Below the pieces are notes generated by a model that saw only the letters and a list, made by a program, of their open reading frames with translations, had not been told where the DNA came from and made no database searches. This document shows positions 36,995 to 46,027 of a DNA stretch of 64,000 bases, piece after piece. Source of the stretch: Fulvivirga marina (GTDB lineage Bacteria; Bacteroidota; Bacteroidia; Cytophagales; Cyclobacteriaceae); the NCBI RefSeq assembly GCF_016775155.1, contig NZ_JAEUGD010000014.1, forward strand, positions 62,001 to 126,000, written 5' to 3'. The position numbers and the translations under genes are program-made. Every line of letters begins with the position of its first letter. The first letter of the stretch is position 1.

Positions 36995-38023
36995 CTATTC
37001 TTGTGCCGGAATAGGTTTTTCAAGATCTTCACCCTTGATTTTCGCTTTGATCTTGTTTTCAAGCTCTTCCATTAATTCAGGGTTATCTTCAAGCAGGTTT
37101 TTTACGGCATCTCTTCCCTGTCCTAATTTATTGCCATCGTATGAGAACCATGAGCCAGCCTTTTTGACTACCTCAAGTTCAACCCCAAGGTCTATGATTT
37201 CTCCGACTTTTGAAATTCCTTTGCCATACATGATGTCAAACTCAACCACTTTAAAAGGAGGGGAAACTTTGTTTTTTACCACTTTTACACGAGTACGGTT
37301 ACCGGTAATGTCATTAGCGCCTTCTTTGATCTGGCCAATTCTACGAATATCCAGACGTACTGAAGCGTAAAACTTTAGGGCATTACCACCAGTGGTAGTT
37401 TCCGGATTACCAAACATTACACCAATCTTCTCTCTTAACTGGTTAATGAAGATACAGGCACAACCGGTCTTATTGATGGTGCCGGTAAGCTTTCTCAGGG
37501 CTTGAGACATTAGTCGTGCCTGAAGACCCATTTTACTATCTCCCATTTCGCCTTCAAGTTCACCTTTAGGAACAAGGGCGGCTACAGAGTCAATAACTAT
37601 AATATCGATGGCTCCTGAACGGATCAGGTGTTCTGCGATTTCCAAAGCCTGCTCCCCACTATCAGGTTGAGAGATCAGGAGGTTTTCGGTGTCAATACCT
37701 AATTTTTCTGCATATACCTTGTCAAATGCGTGCTCTGCATCAATAAATGCAGCAAGGCCGCCTTTCTTTTGAGCTTCAGCTATGCAGTGCATAGACAGGG
37801 TCGTTTTACCTGATGATTCAGGTCCATAAATTTCAATAACTCTTCCACGAGGGATACCGCCAACACCTAATGCCAGGTCAAGGCTTAAAGATCCGGTGGA
37901 GATGGCTGGTACATCCACTACCCGCTCATCACTCAGCTTCATCACTGTACCTTTTCCAAAGGTTTTTTCCAGTTTATCAATTGTTAATTGAAGTGCTTTT
38001 AATTTTTCGTCCTTTTCAGCCAT
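36995..38023 (-). CDS. recA: Recombinase RecA
   Basis: 342 residues. Homologous recombination and SOS co-protease ATPase. Walker [10 protein letters not shown] near 67-75, [30 protein letters not shown] and [22 protein letters not shown] (loop L2) are all present, and the length is normal. Single gene with its own terminator. I saw no convincing SOS box upstream. Confidence 0.98.
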   Translation of the reverse strand: MAEKDEKLKALQLTIDKLEKTFGKGTVMKLSDERVVDVPAISTGSLSLDLALGVGGIPRGRVIEIYGPESSGKTTLSMHCIAEAQKKGGLAAFIDAEHAFDKVYAEKLGIDTENLLISQPDSGEQALEIAEHLIRSGAIDIIVIDSVAALVPKGELEGEMGDSKMGLQARLMSQALRKLTGTINKTGCACIFINQLREKIGVMFGNPETTTGGNALKFYASVRLDIRRIGQIKEGANDITGNRTRVKVVKNKVSPPFKVVEFDIMYGKGISKVGEIIDLGVELEVVKKAGSWFSYDGNKLGQGRDAVKNLLEDNPELMEELENKIKAKIKGEDLEKPIPAQE

Positions 38024-38164
38024 TACTAAATGTAGTTATCATTAATCCTCAAAGCGGTGAAGTTACTAAGTTCTAGGCATAAAAACTTAAACAGCTATCC
38101 AAAAATTGTTTTGACCCAGCCCGCTTTTTGATCTCACTTTTTTATATTGCGCCAAAACCTCAAT

Positions 38165-39301
38165 ATGAAATTCAAACTTGGTCTCTTGATGCTCCTGGCG
38201 GCCTCTTTACAGGTAAAAGCGCAGTTAGATAATAGAAAATTTGAACAGCGGTCAGAGGTAGTTCCTGCAGATTCGAATTCACTTTTTTTAGGTCTTAACA
38301 GTTTAGGTTTCACCAAGAATAATGAGTACTTTAATGATATTGCCGATGGTTACACACTATTCGGGTATCAACTTAACCCCTACTTAAGTTACAATCCGGC
38401 ACCAAACTTTAAGATAACTGCTGGTGTTTATCTTCAAAAGGATTTTGGGAGAGATGATTATAACGAAATAGCCCCTGTTTTTTCACTTGAATATGTTCAT
38501 GGTGACACCAAGGTTATTTTTGGAAATTTGGAAGGAAGCGTCTCTCATAGACTTATCGAACCTTTATATGATTTTGAGAAGGTGTTGGTTGATAGGTTAG
38601 AAAATGGTTTTCAGTTGATTGTTGATAAAGATAACTTATTTGTGGATGGTTGGGTAAACTGGCAGAATATGATCTATAAAGGAGATTTTGATCAGGAGGA
38701 AATTACTGGAGGGTTGTCTTTTGATTATAAAGTGTTACAAACAGATCAGCTTAGTCTTTCGGTGCCCTTGCAGTTTTTGGTCATGCACCGAGGAGGGCAG
38801 ATAGATAGCAGCCCTGCACCATTGCAAACATATACCAATACGGCTGTGGGCTTTACATTGGAATATGTAAATCAGCAGGGCAGTTTTGTGAAAAGTATCC
38901 ATACAGATAATTATTACGTAAACCATAAAGACTTTTCTACAGAAAGGCTACAGGTGTTTGAAGATGGAAGTGGATGGTATTTAAATGCAGGGGTGAAGAC
39001 CAGGGCTAAGGTAGACTTCTTGGCTAGCTATTGGCGTGGACACGAATTTATCTCCATTGCCGGGGGGCAGCTTTATCCGTCAGTTTCATCCACATTTAAG
39101 AGTCCCGGTACCGTTGAAGAAGTACGGGAGTTGTTGATCTTCAGGGTTACACATAATCTCAAAGTTACAGATCAGATCTGGCTTACTACAAGGTTTGAAC
39201 CCTTTTATGATCTTGGGAATGGGAACTTTGAGTTTTCTCACGGGTTTTATATCAATTACTCAACAGATTTTTTGTTGTTGAAAAAAAGGAGTCATAGATG
39301 A
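38165..39301 (+). CDS. Uncharacterised outer-membrane beta-barrel protein
   Basis: 378 residues from ATG 38165 (a TTG at 38147 is also in frame). Signal peptide 1-20 (LLMLLAASLQVKAQ). The rest is alternating amphipathic strands with aromatic girdles (YLSYNPAPNFKITAGVYLQ, HGFYINYSTDFLLL), as in porin-like barrels. No family recognised. Its stop overlaps the start of the aminopeptidase gene by 4 nt, so the three genes 38165-41146 look like one operon. Confidence 0.75.
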   Translation: MKFKLGLLMLLAASLQVKAQLDNRKFEQRSEVVPADSNSLFLGLNSLGFTKNNEYFNDIADGYTLFGYQLNPYLSYNPAPNFKITAGVYLQKDFGRDDYNEIAPVFSLEYVHGDTKVIFGNLEGSVSHRLIEPLYDFEKVLVDRLENGFQLIVDKDNLFVDGWVNWQNMIYKGDFDQEEITGGLSFDYKVLQTDQLSLSVPLQFLVMHRGGQIDSSPAPLQTYTNTAVGFTLEYVNQQGSFVKSIHTDNYYVNHKDFSTERLQVFEDGSGWYLNAGVKTRAKVDFLASYWRGHEFISIAGGQLYPSVSSTFKSPGTVEEVRELLIFRVTHNLKVTDQIWLTTRFEPFYDLGNGNFEFSHGFYINYSTDFLLLKKRSHR

Positions 39302-40320
39302 TCAAAAAAATTATGTTGGCCATAATGGTGATTGTGGCAATTTTGATAATCTGGAATTTTGAACTTGTAGTATATGGCTTAAAGCAGGCTAAAGGACAGT
39401 TACATATTGTTTGGAATGCAAGACCGGTAGAAGATTATCTTGCGGACCCCACTGTTACAGATAGCGTTAAGAGTAAGCTATACTTAATACAGGAAGTAAG
39501 GAAGTATGCTGTAGAGGAGCTAGGGCTTAATAACAGTGATAATTATACCGCCATGTACGACCAGCGTGGTAAGCCTGTACTTTGGGTGGTTACAGGGAGT
39601 AAGCCCTATGCATTTGAGGCTAAGGAGTGGAAATTTCCAGTGGTGGGTACCATGCCTTACAAAGGGTTTTTCGTTGAGGATGATGCTACTGCGACAATGG
39701 AGGAACTTATAGCGGAGGGGTATGATGCAGGTGTAAGGACAGTAGGGGGTTGGTCTACTTTGGGCTGGTTTAATGACCCGATCCTCAGTAATATGTTGAA
39801 TCGAACCACTGGAGATCTGGCTAACCTGATCATTCATGAACTTGTACATGCAACTATCTTTGTTAAAGATAGTGTCGAATTTAATGAGAATCTGGCTTCT
39901 TTTATTGCAGACAAAGGCACTTATAGGTTTTTAAAAGATAAGTATGGGAAACGATCATACGAGTATGAGGAATATGTGAAGGAGGTTGAAGATGAACAAA
40001 ACTACATAGCCCACATACTAAGGGGTGCAGATAGTCTTGAGGTATTATACAGTTCTTTTGATGGTATTGCGGAAGATGAAAAGAAGAGGAAGAAAAAAGA
40101 AATGATTAGCCAAATTATGCAGTCGTTAGACACGCTAAAACTCAATAAGACAGATTACTTGCAGGGGGTAAAGGGATACCAGCCCAATAATACTTATTTT
40201 ATGTCGTTTATGCGCTACAGATCAAAGCAAAACAACCTGGACGAGCTTTATACTCAAAAATTTAATAGTAACTTAAACGAATTCATAGCTTATTTGAAGA
40301 AAAAACATCCTTTTTTGTAA
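39298..40320 (+). CDS. Predicted aminopeptidase (PF10023-type zinc peptidase)
   Basis: 340 residues. One N-terminal membrane helix (about 4-25). HELVH at about 179-183 in IIHELVHATIFVKDSVEFNENLASFIADKG: the HExxH plus downstream NENLASF glutamate form a gluzincin-type site typical of the 'putative aminopeptidase' family. The Lys/Glu-rich segment about 255-275 is probably helical. Likely membrane-anchored and facing the periplasm. Confidence 0.85.
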   Translation: MIKKIMLAIMVIVAILIIWNFELVVYGLKQAKGQLHIVWNARPVEDYLADPTVTDSVKSKLYLIQEVRKYAVEELGLNNSDNYTAMYDQRGKPVLWVVTGSKPYAFEAKEWKFPVVGTMPYKGFFVEDDATATMEELIAEGYDAGVRTVGGWSTLGWFNDPILSNMLNRTTGDLANLIIHELVHATIFVKDSVEFNENLASFIADKGTYRFLKDKYGKRSYEYEEYVKEVEDEQNYIAHILRGADSLEVLYSSFDGIAEDEKKRKKKEMISQIMQSLDTLKLNKTDYLQGVKGYQPNNTYFMSFMRYRSKQNNLDELYTQKFNSNLNEFIAYLKKKHPFL

Positions 40321-40345
40321 ATTTCAGCTGCGAAGAACTAGCTTA

Positions 40346-41146
40346 ATGACAAGAATACCTTTATCCATACTTATTCTCATGCTGCTCTGCTCATTTATCA
40401 GGGGTGATTGGCAGCATCAATACCGTACTTTAAATAATAGCTGCTTTATACCTGGAGAAGTTATTGAATACAAGGCTCATTATGGGTTTGTGCATGCTGC
40501 AGAGGGCAGGATGGTGATCAGCGATGAGATATACAATGTAAATAACAGGCCATGTTTCAAGATCGATGTATACGGAAAGTCGATAGGGATGTTTGATCTC
40601 TTTTTGAGGATAAGAGATAATTGGGGTACTTACCTGGATACTAGTGCTTTAGTGACTCAAAAGTTCTACAGGGTAATAGAGGAGGGAAAATATCGTAAAA
40701 ATGAAATTGTTAATTTCGACCACCATGCCAAGGAGGCTAAAGTGAAAACTTTTGACAATAAGAAGCAGAAATGGAAGCCTATAGAAACGTTTGATGTGCC
40801 TGCCGATGTACAGGATTTGGTAAGTGGCTACTACTATATCAGAACCTTGGAGTTTGACAAGCTTAAAGAAGGTGATATAATAAAGGTTGATGCTTTCTTT
40901 GATGATGAGGTTTACGACTTTGAAATCAGGTTTGTGGGACGAGAAAATGTAAAGACCAAACTTGGGGTGATCAAGTCTATTGTGCTATCTCCAATAATGC
41001 CAGAGAATAGTCTTTTTGATGGGGAGAATTCTGTTAAAGTATGGATATCGGATGATAGAAATAAAGTGCCTCTAAAGATTAAGGCTGAAATGTTTGTGGG
41101 TGCGGTAGAAATAGATATTGTCAAATATGAAAAAGGACTTGATTAA
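40346..41146 (+). CDS. DUF3108 domain periplasmic protein
   Basis: 266 residues. Signal peptide about 1-21 (MTRIPLSILILMLLCSFIRG). Mature sequence FIPGEVIEYKAHYGFVHAAEGRMVISDE ... KVWISDDRNKVPLKIKAEMFVGAVEIDIVKY is the DUF3108 pattern, a lipocalin/LolA-like beta sheet of unknown function. It follows the aminopeptidase by 25 nt; shared envelope localisation suggests a common, unknown role. Confidence 0.82.
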   Translation: MTRIPLSILILMLLCSFIRGDWQHQYRTLNNSCFIPGEVIEYKAHYGFVHAAEGRMVISDEIYNVNNRPCFKIDVYGKSIGMFDLFLRIRDNWGTYLDTSALVTQKFYRVIEEGKYRKNEIVNFDHHAKEAKVKTFDNKKQKWKPIETFDVPADVQDLVSGYYYIRTLEFDKLKEGDIIKVDAFFDDEVYDFEIRFVGRENVKTKLGVIKSIVLSPIMPENSLFDGENSVKVWISDDRNKVPLKIKAEMFVGAVEIDIVKYEKGLD

Positions 41147-41254
41147 GGAATTGTTAAGTTATCTTTATTAACTTTTTAATAAGGATTTTTCTCTATAATT
41201 TTATTTACTGTTTGTAGTAATATTGAACTGAAATTCAATCAAAGAGAATAAACT

Positions 41255-41944
41255 ATGGGAAACAAGCAAGGCCATAAAGTGCTTGTTGTGGATGATGAAG
41301 AAGCAATTCTTGAGTTGTTAAAATACAATCTTGAAAAACAAGGGTATGAAGTAAAGACGGCTCTGGATGGTATTAAAGGTGTTGAAATTGCCAAAAGGTT
41401 CAAGCCCGATCTTATTTTGCTCGATATTATGATGCCTAGGCAAGATGGAGTGGAAACCTGTCGGCAACTAAGGGAGATACCTGATATATCGGGCACGTTT
41501 ATCATATTCCTTACGGCACGTTCAGAGGAGTACTCAGAAGTAGCAGCTTTTGATGTTGGTGCCGATGACTACATAACTAAGCCGATCAAACCGCGAGCAT
41601 TGATGAGTAGGATCAATGCCTTCTTTAGAAGAGATACTAAGAAGAAAGAAGTTACCAATCAGATTTCTATAGGTGACCTGGTGATCGATCGTACCAGCTA
41701 TACAGTACAAATGAAGGGAAATGAAGTGTCGCTACCTAAAAAGGAGTTTGAATTGCTTTATTTTCTGGCCCAAAACCCTAATAAGGTGTTTGATAGGGAT
41801 GAACTGCTACAGAACATTTGGGGGTCGGATGTATATGTTTTGGCCAGAACTGTGGATGTCCACATCAGAAAAGTAAGAGAAAAAATAGGAGATGACTACA
41901 TCAAAACCATAAAGGGTGTAGGTTACAAGTTCAGTCTCAATTAA
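41255..41944 (+). CDS. OmpR/PhoB-family response regulator
   Basis: 229 residues. Receiver domain 8-125 with the acidic pair DDEE, phospho-acceptor Asp at about 55 (LLDIMMP), Thr in LTARS and Lys in ITKPIK; winged-helix DNA-binding domain about 135-228 (LPKKEFELLYFLAQNPNKVFDRDELLQNIWG ... TVDVHIRKVREKIG). Paired with the kinase 3 nt downstream. The pair resembles PhoB/PhoR, but no phosphate-transport gene is near, so I leave the symbol empty. Confidence 0.93.
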   Translation: MGNKQGHKVLVVDDEEAILELLKYNLEKQGYEVKTALDGIKGVEIAKRFKPDLILLDIMMPRQDGVETCRQLREIPDISGTFIIFLTARSEEYSEVAAFDVGADDYITKPIKPRALMSRINAFFRRDTKKKEVTNQISIGDLVIDRTSYTVQMKGNEVSLPKKEFELLYFLAQNPNKVFDRDELLQNIWGSDVYVLARTVDVHIRKVREKIGDDYIKTIKGVGYKFSLN

Positions 41945-41947
41945 AAT

Positions 41948-43006
41948 ATGGTTTTTAATTCCAGGTTAATTGCAGTGCTTCTGGCCTTTTGCATTGCAGT
42001 AGTTACCACCTCTTTTCTGTCATTGTTTAAAGAGGTAAGTAGCAGTGCATTGGTAGTTACTTTTCTGATCAGCCTTTCCTCTACCTACTTGCTGGGGTTT
42101 ATTATTCTGGAATTCCTGATTTTTCGAGAGATCAATAAGATATACAACTTACTTGATAACCTGAGGAAGAGCGAATTGACTGCTATTGATCAGAATAAAT
42201 CCGGTTTGTTTAATCCCCTAAAAAAGATCAATGAAGAGATCTTTTCCTATGCGGCACTTAAGCAGAAGGAAATTGATGAACTTAAAAAGCTGGAAGCCTT
42301 TCGAAGAGAGTTTATTGCTGATGTGAGTCATGAGCTCAAAACTCCAATTTTTGCAGCCCAGGGGTTTGTACACACATTGCTTGACGGAGCGGTAAAGGAT
42401 AAAAGTGTAAGAAACAGGTTTTTGAAAAAGGCTGCCAAAAGCCTGGATGGGCTGGACATTCTGGTGCAGGACTTGCTTACCCTGTCACAGATAGAGACAG
42501 GGGAAATCAAAATGCACTTTGAGTCTTTCGATATCAGGCAGTTGGCAGAAGAAGTCATTGATCAGTTTGAAAACAAGGCAGAAAAGAAAGATATAAACCT
42601 CAAAATATCAAAGCATGCCCCTGAGGAAGTGTTTGTTTATGCAGACTGGCAAAGGATAAATCAGGTGCTGACCAACCTGATCAGTAATGCGATAAAATAC
42701 TCCAACAAGAATGGAAAGGTTACTATTGACTTTCAAATTACTACATCTCATGTAGTTACCCGAGTTAGGGATACTGGGGAAGGCATACCTCCGGAGCATG
42801 TGAAAAGGATCTTTGAAAGATTTTACAGAGTGGACAAAAGCCGCTCAAGAGAAAAAGGAGGCACTGGGCTTGGACTGGCCATTGTAAAGCATATTATGGA
42901 GGTTCATAAGTCTAAGGTCGAAGTATCCAGTGAGCCAGGAAAAGGATCAGTGTTTAGTTTTAAGCTTCCTCGAGAGGCTACTTTGCAGACATCACCTGCT
43001 GAGTAG
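41948..43006 (+). CDS. PhoR-like membrane sensor histidine kinase
   Basis: 352 residues. Two membrane helices at about 6-26 and 34-58 with almost no periplasmic loop between, so it is a short-input kinase. HisKA domain with phospho-His in VSHELKTP (about 127) and an ATPase domain with N box NLISNAIKYS (about 245), G1 DTGEGIP, F box FERFYRVDKSRSR and G2 GTGLGLAIV. Lacks an obvious PAS domain. Partner of the response regulator upstream. Confidence 0.93.
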   Translation: MVFNSRLIAVLLAFCIAVVTTSFLSLFKEVSSSALVVTFLISLSSTYLLGFIILEFLIFREINKIYNLLDNLRKSELTAIDQNKSGLFNPLKKINEEIFSYAALKQKEIDELKKLEAFRREFIADVSHELKTPIFAAQGFVHTLLDGAVKDKSVRNRFLKKAAKSLDGLDILVQDLLTLSQIETGEIKMHFESFDIRQLAEEVIDQFENKAEKKDINLKISKHAPEEVFVYADWQRINQVLTNLISNAIKYSNKNGKVTIDFQITTSHVVTRVRDTGEGIPPEHVKRIFERFYRVDKSRSREKGGTGLGLAIVKHIMEVHKSKVEVSSEPGKGSVFSFKLPREATLQTSPAE

Positions 43007-43011
43007 CTCTG

Positions 43012-43250
43012 TTATTTCAAATAGGATATTTTTAGTAATGCCGGTGCTTTGTTGAATATTTTGTCTATCCCTGCAGGAATGATAAATGACTCAGTAAAGT
43101 GTACTACAAAGGGAGGATTTTTTCGGTACTTTCTACAATAGCCTCATCTCTTTCTATAAGATTGAGCACTTGTACACCACGATTAGTTTGCTGGCAAAAC
43201 AGGCTCTCGAACCCGTAATGATAAATCTGAAGAAAAGCTAAGTGTAATGA
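43012..43250 (-). pseudogene. Minus-strand gene remnant with a frameshift, family uncertain
   Basis: Minus-strand translation gives FCQQTNRGVQVLNLIERDEAIVES and similar sequence, stops, but after a one-base shift continues FVVHFTESFIIPAG ... ALLKISYLK to a stop at 43012-43014. This is coding-like in texture and resembles the cupin end of class I mannose-6-phosphate isomerases, but that match is only by eye. The 5' part is missing where the beta-mannosidase remnant begins. Confidence 0.4.
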
Positions 43251-43977
43251 CATTCCGGTTTTCATTTGGAAGCCAACTGTATACCCTCTGGCAGCTTTCT
43301 GGATAGGGTAACTCAAGAGAATTGTCAGGAGGTTTTTGACAAATCAGTAGCTTCTAATATGAATATGCTTCGTGTTTGGAGAGTAGGAATTCATGAAAAT
43401 GATGAATTCTATGATCTTTCTGGTATACATGGTATACTGACCTGGCAGGACTTCATGTTCGCCTGTAGTATGTACCCCAGAGATGAAGCATTTCTGAAAA
43501 ATGCAGAAAAGGAAGATTGGGGTTTGATGAACTCTGTAATTCTCTAAGTGGATGTTCTGGACTTTTCAAGGAAAAAGTATATGAAGGACGGTATGAACTT
43601 ACTATCGGAAACAACTGTAGCAGGTCAGTGTTAAGACTACATGCAGCAATTAATTGATACAAAGGAAAGTAGTCAGCCATCTGCTTACTACGCGGATTGT
43701 AAAAGATGGGCAGGTTATCTATGAGGATAATCACTATTTGAAGCTGAAAATTAAATAGAAAAAGCCTGAAATAGAGATGGAATTTAGTGGGGAATCAGAT
43801 GTCACAACCCTTGAGCTAACAACCAATGTCGTTGTCAGGAATGTACACCTGAAGGTACCCGAATGAAAAGACCGTTTTGCCGATTACTATTTCGCCCCCA
43901 TTCTTGGTAAAATAAAAACAGTTGTAAATAAAAACAGACGATTACAACAGGCAGAAAAAGAACTGATCATTTATTGA
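43251..43977 (+). pseudogene. Decayed GH2-type beta-mannosidase
   Basis: Only pieces remain. 43266-43547 reads SFLDRVTQEN ... SNMNMLRVWRVGIHENDEFYDL ... LTWQDFMFACSMYPRDE, the well-known core of GH2 beta-mannosidases. After stops and shifts, about 43697-43755 reads IVKDGQVIYEDNHY, and 43758-43977 reads KPEIEMEF ... LELTTNVVVRNVHLKVPE, stop, then FADYYFAPILG, the C-terminal beta-sandwich. The N-terminal domains and the part with the catalytic acid/base are gone. It is 22 nt upstream of an intact symporter, so an earlier mannoside-uptake operon is plausible. Confidence 0.8.
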
Positions 43978-43999
43978 CTTTTGATACCTGTGCTGAAAT

Positions 44000-45790
44000 A
44001 TGAAACTTGAGCTGATTGATGTAATAATCATTGTTGGGTATCTGGTGTTGACCATTGCCCCGGGTTTTTATTTTTCTAAGAAGGCCTCGAAGGACTTGCA
44101 GGCCTACTTTCTGGGAAGTAAAACTATTCCCTGGTGGATATTGGGTATTTCCAATGCATCAGGCATGTTCGATATCACAGGTACCATGTGGCTCGTATCT
44201 ATGTGTTTCGTATATGGCCTTAAAAGTGCCTGGCTGCCATGGATATGGCCAACGTTCAATCAGATATTTTTGATGGTTTATTTGTCTGTGTGGTTGAGGA
44301 GGTCCAATGTAATGACGGGAGCTGAATGGCTTGAAAAGCGTTTTGGAAATGGTAAAGGCGCAGAACTTTCACAATTGGTAGTGGTGATCTTCGCACTGGT
44401 CAGTGTGGTGGGTTTTATTGCTTATACCTTTAAGGGCATAGGGAAATTTTCTCAAACCTTCCTGCCTTGGGATCTGGCACCTGATACCTATGCACTTATA
44501 CTGATTGGGTTTACCTCTCTATATGTGATAAAAGGAGGTATGTATAGTGTGGTAATCACTGAGCTCATTCAGTTTGTGATCATGACTATAGCCTCAGTAG
44601 CAGTAGGTGTAATTGCGATGAATCTCGTGAGTCCTGAAATGCTGGCGGAGCATATCCCTGAGGGATGGGGAAATGTGTTTTTCGGATCGCACCTCGATTT
44701 GGACTGGACCGGTATAATTAATGACGTCAATAATAAAATCAGTGAAGACGGTTTCTCATGGTTTTCATTCTTTGTGATGATGATGATCTTCAAAGGTGTG
44801 CTGGTAAGTATGGCTGGGCCGGTGCCTAATTATGATATGCAGCGGATACTGGCGACCAAAACAGCCAAGGATGCCGCGAAAATGAGCGGCCTTGTATCAT
44901 TGGTGATGTACTTCCCCCGGTATATGCTGGTGACAGGTCTCACTATCCTGGCAATCGTATTTCTCGGACCAAAGATCAATACGGAAACGAGCTTTGATTT
45001 TGAGATGATCCTGCCTTATTCTATTAACAATTTCATTCCTGTCGGTTTTTTAGGGCTGCTTTTGGCTGGATTAATAGCCGCGTTTATGTCAACCTATGCG
45101 GCTACAGTCAATGCAGCTCCTGTATATTTTGTTAATGATATTTATAAGAAATACATCAAACCGGATGGTAGCAGAAAGCTCTACGTACGGGCGAGTTACA
45201 TTGCCTCTCTGGTAATCATCGTGCTGGGTATTTCTTTCGGATTTGTGATAGACTCCATCAACTCAGTTACACAATGGGTATTCGGAGCTCTGTTTGGCGG
45301 GTACACCGCAGCCAATCTGTTGAAGTGGTATTGGTGGAGGTTCAATGGCTTTGGATATTTCTGTGGCATGATGGCCGGATTGGTCGCATCCCTGCTGTTG
45401 CCATTTCTTTTTCCCGACGTACAGCCACTTTACGCATTCCCATTTATACTTATTACCTCATTAATAGTGGCAATCGGAGGCTCTTTGCTTACTAAGTCTG
45501 ATAATGAAGATACATTGATTGACTTTTACAAAAATGTGAGACCATGGGGATGGTGGGGACCGGTAAAGCAGCTGACTATGCAAAGGTATCCCGATTTCAA
45601 GCCTAATGATAATGCAGGCCGTGACACTTTTAATATTGTTATCGGTGTTGTTTGGCAATTTACATTGGTGGTTATGCCTATTTACCTTGTTGTCAGAGAA
45701 CTTTGGCCTATGCTTATAGCCTTTAGTATTTTCGCGGTGACATCGGTAATCTTAAAGAAAAACTGGCTGGATAAGCTGGAAAATGATTAG
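44000..45790 (+). CDS. Sodium:solute symporter (SSS family)
   Basis: 596 residues with about 13-14 membrane helices. Starts MKLELIDVIIIVGYLVLTIAPGFYFSKKASKDLQAYFLGSKTIPWWILGISNASGMF, the usual SSS first helix and the following Ser/Asn-rich unwound motif; further typical segments are YVIKGGMYSVVITELIQF and GLIAAFMSTYAATVNAAP. Substrate cannot be read from sequence; SGLT-like sugar transport fits the beta-mannosidase relic directly upstream. Intact despite the decayed neighbour. Confidence 0.9.
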   Translation: MKLELIDVIIIVGYLVLTIAPGFYFSKKASKDLQAYFLGSKTIPWWILGISNASGMFDITGTMWLVSMCFVYGLKSAWLPWIWPTFNQIFLMVYLSVWLRRSNVMTGAEWLEKRFGNGKGAELSQLVVVIFALVSVVGFIAYTFKGIGKFSQTFLPWDLAPDTYALILIGFTSLYVIKGGMYSVVITELIQFVIMTIASVAVGVIAMNLVSPEMLAEHIPEGWGNVFFGSHLDLDWTGIINDVNNKISEDGFSWFSFFVMMMIFKGVLVSMAGPVPNYDMQRILATKTAKDAAKMSGLVSLVMYFPRYMLVTGLTILAIVFLGPKINTETSFDFEMILPYSINNFIPVGFLGLLLAGLIAAFMSTYAATVNAAPVYFVNDIYKKYIKPDGSRKLYVRASYIASLVIIVLGISFGFVIDSINSVTQWVFGALFGGYTAANLLKWYWWRFNGFGYFCGMMAGLVASLLLPFLFPDVQPLYAFPFILITSLIVAIGGSLLTKSDNEDTLIDFYKNVRPWGWWGPVKQLTMQRYPDFKPNDNAGRDTFNIVIGVVWQFTLVVMPIYLVVRELWPMLIAFSIFAVTSVILKKNWLDKLEND

Positions 45791-46027
45791 CGAATGAATA
45801 ACATATATTTTCGGTATATCAGGAGGGCCATTGTATCCCCCTGTTGTTTCCAAGCCGTAAATAAAAGCAGGGCTGTTTAAGAAGAGGCTTTTGAGACAGT
45901 CTCTTTCATTTAAGCACTAAAAGTCACTTTTTAAGCTGACGATCATCAGCGTTTGGCTAGCTTTCATCATTTAATTTTACAGATAACAAAATCAAAGTTT
46001 GAATTAAACGCAGCAACCTGCAGAACT

